Shown piece after piece: positions 1-7,343 of a DNA stretch of 64,000 nucleotides. The stretch is from Bacteroidaceae bacterium (GTDB lineage Bacteria; Bacteroidota; Bacteroidia; Bacteroidales; Bacteroidaceae), in contig JAFRNY010000007.1 of NCBI GenBank assembly GCA_017429945.1, positions 1-64,000 of the forward strand, given 5' to 3'. The position numbers and the translations under genes are program-made. Numbering within the stretch: position 1 is the first letter of the stretch; every line of letters begins with the position of its first letter. The notes beneath the pieces are model-generated. The model made no database searches, had not been told where the DNA came from, and saw only the letters and a list, made by a program, of their open reading frames with translations.

Positions 1-96
1 ACGAGTTGACAAGTTCTTCGCAAGCGAAGCGACGCAAGCGTCGAGCGGACAAGTTAACGAGTTGACAAACTAACGAGTTGACAAACTAACAAACGA
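1..96. repeat. 8-bp period intergenic repeat
   Basis: The first 96 bases divide cleanly into twelve blocks of 8. The last six alternate ACGAGTTG and ACAAACTA-like words, giving a 16-bp higher-order repeat. It is non-coding and lies downstream of the rplS terminator. The same period recurs at other gene junctions in this window. Confidence 0.75.
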
Positions 97-97
97 A

Positions 98-129
98 CAG
101 GCCCCGAGCTCAATGAGCATCGGGGCCTG
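98..129 (-). terminator. rho-independent terminator of rplS
   Basis: A 10-bp perfect stem (CAGGCCCCGA at 98-107 pairing with 120-129) lies about 55 bp after the rplS stop. On the minus strand it is followed by a T-rich stretch. Confidence 0.7.
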
Positions 130-183
130 ATTGCTTTTGTGCGACAATTCTTATTGTCCGTTAAGCTCCGTGTCAACGTGAAC

Positions 184-546
184 TTACTCCTGAGTAGCGG
201 AGCGCTTCTCGGCGATGCGAGCCTTCTTGCCCGTGAGGCCACGGAGGTAGTAGAGCTTAGCACGACGCACCTTACCAACCTTGTTGACGGTGATGCTGTC
301 GATGTTCGGACTTGAGATGGGGAAGATGCGCTCCACGCCAACGGTGCCGCTCATCTTGCGGACGGTGAACCGCTTCTGGTCCTGATGTCCGCTAATCTTG
401 ATTACTACGCCGCGGTAGAGCTGGATGCGCTCCTTGTTACCCTCGACAATTTTGTAAGCCACGGTCACGGTGTCGCCAGCCTTGAACTTAGGATAGGTCT
501 TGCCCGTAGCAAATGCTTCTTCAGCAATTTTGATTAAATCAGCCAT
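184..546 (-). CDS. rplS: 50S ribosomal protein L19
   Basis: Ribosomal protein bL19, 120 residues, lies at the interface of the two ribosomal subunits. The product starts [10 protein letters not shown] and shows the family's basic, beta-rich core ([16 protein letters not shown], then RVxxGVVI-like and [15 protein letters not shown]). The C-terminal [15 protein letters not shown] signature is typical. The reading frame stays open further upstream, but the ATG at 546 gives the normal family length. A promoter-like box at 640-647 also lies inside that upstream extension, so the extension is unlikely to be translated. It is a single gene here, transcribed away from pyrK. Confidence 0.97.
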   Translation of the reverse strand: MADLIKIAEEAFATGKTYPKFKAGDTVTVAYKIVEGNKERIQLYRGVVIKISGHQDQKRFTVRKMSGTVGVERIFPISSPNIDSITVNKVGKVRRAKLYYLRGLTGKKARIAEKRSATQE

Positions 547-639
547 TGTTCTGAATGGGTTTAAATTGTTGTTGTCGGTCGAGCATGGGCATAACAGGGA
601 ACTCTGCATCCTGACAGCGACCCATGCCGAAAGCGGGCG

Positions 640-647
640 CAAAGGTA
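640..647 (-). promoter_or_regulatory. Bacteroidetes -7 box (TACCTTTG) of rplS
   Basis: On the minus strand it reads TACCTTTG, matching the Bacteroidetes TAnnTTTG consensus. It lies 94 bp upstream of the rplS ATG, which implies a long leader, as is common for ribosomal protein genes. No clear TTTG -33 element was seen. Confidence 0.65.
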
Positions 648-905
648 AGCATAAAAATGAAACGAGAAAAATGAAACGAGAAAAATCTTGCTTTGCCACA
701 CGTTTTTTTTGCCCGTTCGAATCTTTTCGCTTCATTTTCATCCTATCATGCCCATCATGCTCAGGAAATGAGAGAACCATCTTCATCGGCATGGCCGGAC
801 GTGTTACACTCGAAAAAGTGGCGTCAGATATCAAATAATACCGCCTTTCGCCTAAAGAAAACTTAATTCTTTGCTGCTACTGGCTAATAATTCGAGAATT
901 GTTTC

Positions 906-913
906 TATCTTTG
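906..913 (+). promoter_or_regulatory. Bacteroidetes -7 box (TATCTTTG) of pyrK
   Basis: TATCTTTG matches TAnnTTTG and lies 53 bp before the pyrK ATG. No well-spaced TTTG -33 element was seen. Confidence 0.6.
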
Positions 914-966
914 CGACAACTAATGATGAAATAAGCCTAATTTCGCGATCAAAACCATAAGTAATT

Positions 967-1845
967 ATGACGAAATACATTCTGGACCTCGAGCTGAGGA
1001 GCATTGAGAGATTAAATGAAGGCTATGTAGTGCTACGACTCACCGACCCTCAGGGCGCGCTGCCTGAGATGCGCCCGGGGCAGTTCGTGGAGGTGCGCGT
1101 CGACGGCTCGCCCACAACCTTCCTTCGCCGCCCGATAAGCATAAACCGCGTGGTGCGCCAGACAAACGAGCTGTGGCTGCTGGTGCACGCCATAGGCGAC
1201 GGCACACGCCGATTGGCATCACTGACACCCGGCGCCACGGTGAACGTGGTGCTACCCCTTGGCAACGGCTTCACGCTGCCCGAGCCTGTGGCTGCCGGCA
1301 CGGAGCCACAGAGCAGCCTGCTCGTGGGCGGAGGCGTAGGCACAGCACCGTTGCTGGCACTGGGCGAGGAACTGGTGGCGCGCGGACATAAGCCTGCGTT
1401 CGTGCTCGGGGCACGTTCGGCCAAAGATCTCATGCAGCTGGACCTCTTCCGGCAGTTCGGGCCTGTGCACGTGACCACAGAAGATGGCTCTGCCGGCGAA
1501 CGTGGTTTCGTAACGCAACATAGCGTATGGTCTGAATTGGTGACTGACAACCCACAGCCCCACTCTCAGGCTGGCCCGTCTTCCGACGATTCAGCCCTCA
1601 GCCATGCGCGCCCCACCGTTTACACCTGCGGTCCCAAGCCCATGATGATGGCTGTGGCGCAGCAGTGCCGCGAGCTCGGCTTGTACTGCGAGGCTTCGTT
1701 CGAGAATATGATGGCGTGCGGGCTGGGAGCCTGCCTTTGCTGCGTGGAAGCCACCACTGAAGGCAACGTGTGCGTCTGCAAGGACGGCCCGGTGTTTGCC
1801 ATGGACGGCCCACTCCCCCGCCCCATCGGCCGGAATGGCGAGTGA
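967..1845 (+). CDS. pyrK: Dihydroorotate dehydrogenase electron-transfer subunit
   Basis: PyrK is the FAD/[2Fe-2S] subunit of class 1B dihydroorotate dehydrogenase. It carries electrons from PyrD to NAD+ in pyrimidine synthesis in the cytoplasm. The 292-residue product has the flavin-binding RRPISI motif (about residues 54-59), a glycine-rich nucleotide-binding segment (LLVGGGVGTAPLLAL) and four cysteine ligands in C-x4-C-x2-C...C spacing (C251, C256, C259, C271). It is slightly longer than usual (about 255-265 residues), with an extra polar stretch before the YTCGP motif. In related genomes pyrK normally abuts pyrD. Here the next gene is a GH31 glycosidase, and pyrD is not in the window. Confidence 0.94.
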   Translation: MTKYILDLELRSIERLNEGYVVLRLTDPQGALPEMRPGQFVEVRVDGSPTTFLRRPISINRVVRQTNELWLLVHAIGDGTRRLASLTPGATVNVVLPLGNGFTLPEPVAAGTEPQSSLLVGGGVGTAPLLALGEELVARGHKPAFVLGARSAKDLMQLDLFRQFGPVHVTTEDGSAGERGFVTQHSVWSELVTDNPQPHSQAGPSSDDSALSHARPTVYTCGPKPMMMAVAQQCRELGLYCEASFENMMACGLGACLCCVEATTEGNVCVCKDGPVFAMDGPLPRPIGRNGE

Positions 1846-1886
1846 CAAATGGCGAGTGGCAAATGACAAATGGCGAATGACGAATA
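1835..1886. repeat. 8-bp period repeat overlapping the pyrK stop
   Basis: About six blocks of 8 bp built from GACAAATG and GCGAATGA-like words. The array starts inside the last pyrK codons. The same words reappear at 61225-61283. Confidence 0.65.
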
Positions 1887-1969
1887 CTCCTGCTACTTCC
1901 ATTCTCTCCCCCTTTCGGGGAGTCGGAGGGGGCTGTGACACATGAAACCTAACACTTATACTTAAAATC

Positions 1970-4498
1970 ATGAATAAATTCAGACTACTATGCACTATGC
2001 TCCTCCTGGCAATAGGCGTGAGCATGTTTGCTGCAAAAGCTAACCAAGAAACCGTGGTAAGCCGCACTGTAGGCGAGCAGACCGTAAAAGTGCTGTACTA
2101 CAGCGAGAATATCGTGCGCGTGACTAAGTACCTCGGGGCGGCCCAGCCCGCCAAGACGAGTTACTCAGTCATCATGCAGCCCCAGGCCAAGGTGCAAGAG
2201 GGGCTGAAGGTGACCATCGACGGCGAGGGGCGCGTCAGCTTCGCCACGCCCGAGGGTGAAGTGCTGCTGACCGAGACCGAGCCCGCCACCTTCAACCGTC
2301 GTGCCGAGGGCACCGACGCCGGCAAGTACGAGGTGAGCCAGACGTGGCGCCTCGGCAAGGACGAAGCCATCTTCGGTTTCGGACAGATTGCCGAGGAGAA
2401 GATGAACAAACGCGGCAAAAGCATAAAGTTCTGGAACACCAACACCTACACACCCATACCATATTTCTCGAGCCAGAAGGGCTACGGCCTCTTCTGGGAC
2501 AACCCGGGGCGCTCATTCTTCGACGATACGCCCGAGCGCACAACGTTCCGCTCTGAGGTAGCCATGATGGTCGACTACTATTTCTTCTACAAAGATGGCA
2601 CGCAGGACGGCCTCATCGACTGTATTCGCCAGCTCACCGGCCAGGCCACCATGTTCCCCCTATGGGCCATGGGCCACTGGCAGTGCCGCGAGCGCTACAA
2701 GACGAGCGACGAGCTGGCCGCCGTGCTCGACAAATACCGCGAACTCGGCATACCCCTCGACGGCATAGTGCAGGACTGGCAGTACTGGGGCTGCGACTCC
2801 AACTGGAACGCCATGAGCTTCATGAACCCTTACTATATAAATAAGGTAGGCGACGAGCGATGGGCCAAATACCTGCCCGACGACCTCAAGCCCCTGGCCG
2901 AGGAGTACAAGGCCAAGGGCCTGCAGCCACGCCTGAAGAGCCCGCAGGAGATGGTGGACTACGTCCACAAGAACAATGCCCACCTGATGATCTCCATCTG
3001 GGCAAACTTCGGGCCCTGGACAGAACCCTACCGCGAACTCAAGAAGATAGGCGCGCTGCTGCCCTTCGACACTTGGCCCCGGCAGCGTGGCGTGCTGCCC
3101 TACGACGCCTTCAACCCCAAGGCGCGCGAAATCTACTGGCGTTATCTCTCGCACCTCTACGCCATGGGCTTCGACGCCTGGTGGACCGACAGCACCGAGC
3201 CCGACCACTTCGAGCGCGAAGGCGACGACGAAGTGATGACGCACGACGGTTCGTGGCGCTCGGTGAAGAATGCCTTCCCGCTCGTGACCAACCGTGGCAT
3301 CTATGAGCACCAGCGCGCGGCCGAAGCCAAGAAGATTAAGAAGAACAAGGGCTACCGCGGCAAACGCTCCGTGCAGATGACCCGCAGCGGAGCCTTCGGC
3401 CTGCAGCACTACGGCACCTTCTCGTGGAGCGGCGATATACAAGCCAACTGGCAGACGATGAGGAGCCAAGTGCCGGCAGGCCTGAGCTACACGCTCTGCG
3501 GCATACCATTCTGGAACACCGACATCGGAGGCTTCTTCTACTGGGACTACGCCAACGACCCCAAGAACCCGGCCCTGCAGGAGCTGCACACACGCTGGAT
3601 GCAATGGGGCACCTTCATGCCACTTATGCGCAACCACGGCTCATCGCCCATGCCCACCGAGCTCTACCACTTCGGACAGAAAGGCGACTGGGCCTACGAC
3701 GCACAGGTCGAAGCCGTGCGACTGCGCTACCGCCTGCTGCCCTACATCTACGCCACGGCGGGCGACTGCGTGCAGCGCTCCGGCTCGATGATGCGCGCCC
3801 TCGTCATGGACTTCCCCAAGGACCAGACGGCCATCAACCTTACCAATGAATATATGTTCGGCCGCCAGCTGCTCGTGCGCCCCGTCACCGAGCCGCTCTA
3901 CACCTGGCGCGAAGACCAGCGCCACGGCCATGCCATCTACCCCGACGTGGCCAAGGCTGCAGCGCCCGTCAGCGTCTACCTGCCCGACGTCAGTCCCGCC
4001 CCGAAAAACGAGCGAGGCGCTGGCCGCCAGGCGGCTAAGCACACGGCCGTGAAATGGTACGATTTCTTCACCAACCACATCTACGAAGGCGGCCGCACCA
4101 TTCAGCGCCCCACGCCCATCAACGAGATGCCCGTCTACGTCCGTGCCGGCAGCATTATCCCCTTCGGCCCCGATGTTCAGCACAGCTCGCAACAGGCCTG
4201 GGACAATCTGGAAGTGCGCGTATATCCCGGCGCCGACGGCCGCTTCATCCTCTACGAGGACGAGGGCGACGGCTACAACTACGAACGCGGACTCTTCTCT
4301 GAAATCGCCTTCACCTGGGACGATGCCAGCCAGACACTGACCATCGCTCCCCGCCGCGGCAGCTTCCCCGGGATGCTGGCACGGCGTAAGTTCCGCGTAG
4401 TCAAGGTCACGGAACACTCGTCGCGCGGCGACCAGCCCATTGCCGGCGGACAGATTGTGGACTACGATGGCGCAGAGCTCAAGGTGAAGCTACAATAA
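1970..4498 (+). CDS. Secreted GH31 family glycosidase (alpha-xylosidase/alpha-glucosidase type)
   Basis: Retaining alpha-glycosidase of family GH31, 842 residues, with a signal peptide (about residues 1-24, cleavage after AKA). It has the N-terminal galactose-mutarotase-like sandwich (FGFGQIAEEKMNKRGK...) and the catalytic barrel. The nucleophile is D407 in WWTDSTEP and the acid/base is D489 in WSGDI. The barrel is followed by the C-terminal beta domains. The WWTDSTEP form resembles the Bacteroidetes group that includes alpha-xylosidases and alpha-glucosidases, so the exact linkage cannot be read from the sequence. It is followed 31 bp later by the 5'-nucleotidase gene. No SusC/SusD pair or regulator is adjacent, so this is not a canonical polysaccharide utilisation locus. 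Confidence 0.92.
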   Translation: MNKFRLLCTMLLLAIGVSMFAAKANQETVVSRTVGEQTVKVLYYSENIVRVTKYLGAAQPAKTSYSVIMQPQAKVQEGLKVTIDGEGRVSFATPEGEVLLTETEPATFNRRAEGTDAGKYEVSQTWRLGKDEAIFGFGQIAEEKMNKRGKSIKFWNTNTYTPIPYFSSQKGYGLFWDNPGRSFFDDTPERTTFRSEVAMMVDYYFFYKDGTQDGLIDCIRQLTGQATMFPLWAMGHWQCRERYKTSDELAAVLDKYRELGIPLDGIVQDWQYWGCDSNWNAMSFMNPYYINKVGDERWAKYLPDDLKPLAEEYKAKGLQPRLKSPQEMVDYVHKNNAHLMISIWANFGPWTEPYRELKKIGALLPFDTWPRQRGVLPYDAFNPKAREIYWRYLSHLYAMGFDAWWTDSTEPDHFEREGDDEVMTHDGSWRSVKNAFPLVTNRGIYEHQRAAEAKKIKKNKGYRGKRSVQMTRSGAFGLQHYGTFSWSGDIQANWQTMRSQVPAGLSYTLCGIPFWNTDIGGFFYWDYANDPKNPALQELHTRWMQWGTFMPLMRNHGSSPMPTELYHFGQKGDWAYDAQVEAVRLRYRLLPYIYATAGDCVQRSGSMMRALVMDFPKDQTAINLTNEYMFGRQLLVRPVTEPLYTWREDQRHGHAIYPDVAKAAAPVSVYLPDVSPAPKNERGAGRQAAKHTAVKWYDFFTNHIYEGGRTIQRPTPINEMPVYVRAGSIIPFGPDVQHSSQQAWDNLEVRVYPGADGRFILYEDEGDGYNYERGLFSEIAFTWDDASQTLTIAPRRGSFPGMLARRKFRVVKVTEHSSRGDQPIAGGQIVDYDGAELKVKLQ

Positions 4499-4529
4499 AT
4501 TAGGTCTTAGGAAGTTAAAACCATACTGC

Positions 4530-6167
4530 ATGAAAAAACTACAATCAACAATCATCATCCTTGCCGCGGCAGCTCTGCTCGGAGCATGCAAGAGCGGCAC
4601 CTACACACTCCAAAGCGTTAATCCGCACCGCATAGAAGTCACCAAGGCCCTCGACGCCAAGCCCTCGGCTGAAGCTGAAGCCTTCATCCAAAAATATCGC
4701 GCAGGAGTTGACAGCCTGCGCATGCCCTACATAGGGCAGAGCGCCAAGTATATGGACGCCCGGCGCCCCGAAAGCCTCCTGAGCAACTTCGTGGCCGACG
4801 CCCTCGTGGCCGCAGGCGAGCGACTGGGCTACAAGCCCGACCTGGGCATCTGCAATATGGGCGGCTTGCGCGCAGCCATGCCCGAAGGCACGGTGCGCCG
4901 TGGCGACATTCTCGCCATCTCACCCTTCGAGAATTTCTTTACGATACTAAAGCTGAAGGGCTCTGACGTCGAAGCGCTGATGCACGACATAGCTGCGGTC
5001 CGCGGCGAGGGCATCAGCAGCGCCGCACGCCTCGTCATCACCCCCGACGGCAAGCTCATCAGCGCCACGCTCGGGGGCAAGCCTATCGAGGACGACAAGG
5101 TCTACACCATCGCCACTCTCGACTATCTGGCCGATGGCAACGACAAGCTCTACGCCCTGAAGCGCTCCACCGAGCGCATCGTCACCGAGGAGCCCGTGCG
5201 CGAGACGCTCATGAATCAGCTGCGACTGCTCGACAGCAAAGGCCTGAAAGCCACGGCAGAAATTGAAGGTCGCATCGTCGTGCAAGGGGCCACCCAGGAG
5301 CAGATGGACGCCATAGCCCGCAAAGAACCCAAGGAAGAGCGCTCCGAGCACGAGATACAAATCTCGCCCGCCGCCAGGGGGCAGAAAAGGCAGCGGACGC
5401 TGATGCTCGTTCACACCAACGACACACACTCGTGCATTGAGCCACTCAGCCCCCTGCTCGCCGACACTGCCAATGCCAATAAGGGAGGCTACCTGCGGCG
5501 CGTGGCACTCATCAATGACCTCCGACAGACCTACCCCGACCTGCTCCTCGTAGATGCCGGCGATTTCTCGCAAGGCTCAGCCTACTATAGCCTTTACCAC
5601 GGTGAAGTAGAAGTGGGACTGATGAACATCATGCGCTATGACGCCGCCACGATAGGCAACCACGAATTCGACTTCGGGCTCGACAATATGGCGCGCCTCT
5701 TCCGCCAAGCCGACTTCCCCATCGTATGCTGCAACTATGATTTCACGGGCACGCCTGTGGAAGGACTCGTGCAACCCTACACCATTGTGCGCCGGGCCGG
5801 GCTGAAGATTGGCATCACGGCGGTCTCGCCGCAGCTCGAGGGCCTCGTAGCCGCCCACACCTGCGAGGGCGTGCGCTTCAGCGACCCCATTGCCACCGTG
5901 CAACCCATTGCCGATTACCTCCGGACGAAGGAGCACTGCGACCTCGTTGTCTGCATCTCGCATCTCGGATGGCAGGTGGCTGGCGTCAGCGACGAAGAAC
6001 TCATTGAGTCGACGCGCAACATCGACATCGTCATCGGCGGTCACTCCCACACCTACTTCCGTCACCCCGAAGTGCTCCAGAACCTCGACGGACGCACCGT
6101 CGTCGACAACCAGATGGGCAAGAACGCACGGTTCATTGGCACTTTAAACCTTAAACTGACAAAGTAA
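4530..6167 (+). CDS. Lipoprotein 5'-nucleotidase with domains in reversed order
   Basis: A 545-residue predicted lipoprotein (lipobox LGAC, C20). Residues about 40-255 match the 5'-nucleotidase C-terminal substrate-binding domain (NMGGLRAAMPEG, ISPFENFFTILKLKG). After a charged linker (about 255-287) comes the metallophosphatase domain that is normally N-terminal. Its metal-ligand motifs are HTNDTHS (295-301), GNHEFDFG (376-383) and GGHSHTYF (503-510). Expected activity is hydrolysis of nucleotide phosphates at the cell envelope. In UshA-type enzymes the metallophosphatase comes first. From memory, related Bacteroidales often encode the two halves as neighbouring genes in this same order, so a gene fusion is likely. 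Substrate range is unknown. Confidence 0.9.
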   Translation: MKKLQSTIIILAAAALLGACKSGTYTLQSVNPHRIEVTKALDAKPSAEAEAFIQKYRAGVDSLRMPYIGQSAKYMDARRPESLLSNFVADALVAAGERLGYKPDLGICNMGGLRAAMPEGTVRRGDILAISPFENFFTILKLKGSDVEALMHDIAAVRGEGISSAARLVITPDGKLISATLGGKPIEDDKVYTIATLDYLADGNDKLYALKRSTERIVTEEPVRETLMNQLRLLDSKGLKATAEIEGRIVVQGATQEQMDAIARKEPKEERSEHEIQISPAARGQKRQRTLMLVHTNDTHSCIEPLSPLLADTANANKGGYLRRVALINDLRQTYPDLLLVDAGDFSQGSAYYSLYHGEVEVGLMNIMRYDAATIGNHEFDFGLDNMARLFRQADFPIVCCNYDFTGTPVEGLVQPYTIVRRAGLKIGITAVSPQLEGLVAAHTCEGVRFSDPIATVQPIADYLRTKEHCDLVVCISHLGWQVAGVSDEELIESTRNIDIVIGGHSHTYFRHPEVLQNLDGRTVVDNQMGKNARFIGTLNLKLTK

Positions 6168-6225
6168 CCGAATAAGGTTAATGAGGCAGGATGCCGCCGG
6201 TGGCCGTTAACCCACCCGGTGGCCT

Positions 6226-6289
6226 CCCCTGCCGAGGTTCTCCCCTGCCGAGGTTCTCTCCTGCCGAGGTTCTTTCCTGCTGAGTTCCT
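6226..6289. repeat. 16-bp tandem repeat, four units
   Basis: Four consecutive 16-bp units around the word CCTGCCGAGGTTCT; the first two are identical and the fourth is diverged. It lies after the 5'-nucleotidase stop. Confidence 0.85.
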
Positions 6290-6408
6290 CTCCTCCCCCA
6301 CATCCCCTCATCCTGCCCTGGGTTCAGTTCTCGGCAGTCCGTCCGCCGAGCTCTCCACCGCCGAGCCAGCCCCCCACTCCATTGCCCTCCTCCCCGACCA
6401 TCAACGGC

Positions 6409-6496
6409 CAACACAACCGGCTGCATCGGCCAACACAACCGGCTGCATTGGCATATTCAACCGCTTGAATCGGCAAAGACAACCGGTTGCATCAGC
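6409..6496. repeat. 22-bp tandem repeat, CAACCGG type, four units
   Basis: Four 22-bp units (6409, 6431, 6453, 6475), each carrying CAACCGGCTGCATCGGC or a close variant. The core is shared with the arrays at 11629 and 43347. Confidence 0.88.
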
Positions 6497-6501
6497 CTAC
6501 A

Positions 6502-6601
6502 CGCCCTATCGTATCGAGCCATTCGCCCTATCGCATCGAGCTATGCGCCCTATCGTATCGAGCCATGCGCCCTATCGTATCGAGCCATGCGCCTTATCGT
6601 A
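6502..6601. repeat. 22-bp tandem repeat, CGCCCTATCG type, 4.5 units
   Basis: Units start at 6502, 6524, 6546, 6568 and 6590 (the last partial). Each carries CGCCCTATCGTATCGAG, with few differences. The period equals that of the preceding array but the sequence differs. Confidence 0.88.
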
Positions 6602-6609
6602 CCTGCCTA

Positions 6610-6746
6610 AACCCTTAACACTTCCGGTCAATCATTCCAACACATTCAGCCAATACCCCCAACACTTTCACCATACCCTCTATAGAGTCTCTGCCAACCC
6701 CTCTATAGAGGCCTTGTCGCACTCTCCATAGAGTCTTTGACTACCA
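6610..6746. repeat. Degenerate 22-23-bp repeat
   Basis: Units at 6610, 6632, 6654 and 6676 (22 bp) share an ACAC...CCAA pattern. They run into three copies of the palindrome CTCTATAGAG (the third as CTCCATAGAG) spaced 23 bp apart (6678, 6701, 6724). The tract continues the 22-bp rhythm of the two arrays before it. Confidence 0.65.
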
Positions 6747-6773
6747 TCCAAAAACTCCTCGAGAACTCCCTAA

Positions 6774-7048
6774 TTTGAAAAGTTTTTCAAAAAAGGGTTC
6801 ATCTTACATTGCAAACGTCTGATAATCAGCGGAGCCTTATTTTAGTCCCCTTACACAATCGATAAACATTGTAGGCCGCCCAATCGCATTCTTGCCCTTC
6901 ATGAATGACTCAGCCGCACCTTACCACTCACCGCTGCGAAGCGCACCGCGCCTTGCTGCTGACGTTCTGACCAGCGCTAAAAGATGCCTCTATTGAATAT
7001 CAATCACTTACAATGTAAGATGAACCCTTTTTTGAAAAACTTTTCAAA
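6774..7048. mobile_element. MITE-like element with 38-bp perfect terminal inverted repeats
   Basis: Bases 6774-6811 and 7011-7048 are exact reverse complements (38 of 38). They bracket 199 bp that contains no credible gene. The total length of 275 bp, long perfect ends and lack of a transposase fit a non-autonomous miniature transposable element. A target-site duplication is not clear; at most a 2-bp AA flanks each end. The alternative is a very large hairpin, for example a bidirectional terminator or a structured RNA. Confidence 0.7.
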
Positions 7049-7274
7049 AATCGTCCTGAATCCATCATTAGTCATTACGGCCATCGGCTGTTCCCCTCTG
7101 TGCCCTCTGCCTCCTCTGTGCTCTCTGTGGCTGCGAAGCAGCCCCCTGAAGACAAAGCGTAGAGCGGTTTGTTAAATTTGACTAAATAATTAAGAAAAAC
7201 ATAGTCAAAAGCTCATATTGCAACTTTTGTTTTAAAAAATCCTAAACAATGCATTCATTTATCTTAATAATTAC

Positions 7275-7282
7275 TATATTTG
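7275..7282 (+). promoter_or_regulatory. Bacteroidetes -7 box (TATATTTG)
   Basis: TATATTTG matches TAnnTTTG and sits 61 bp before the ATG of the surface-protein gene at 7344, in an AT-rich stretch. Confidence 0.65.
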
Positions 7283-7343
7283 CGACAGAGATCAAGCAAA
7301 TCTTTCTTTACCTTATTCCGTTCATTCAATAAATCATTTGCCT

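Larger units (their letters stand above)
547..966. other. Divergent promoter region rplS / pyrK
   Basis: This is a 420-bp gene-free stretch holding the two divergent promoters listed separately. A short direct repeat of ATGAAACGAGAAAA occurs at about 656-685. Short open frames cross the stretch but resemble no protein I recognise. Confidence 0.6.

Noticed and set aside
967..6167. Polysaccharide utilisation locus made of the GH31 gene and its neighbours
   Set aside because: No SusC/SusD pair, sensor or second carbohydrate enzyme is adjacent; the neighbours are pyrK and a nucleotidase.
6409..6601. CRISPR array
   Set aside because: The 22-bp units are directly adjacent, with no unique spacers between them, and no cas genes are in the window.
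6219..6731. A 170-codon open frame on the plus strand
   Set aside because: It consists of the translated 16-bp and 22-bp repeat arrays, with no protein-like features.
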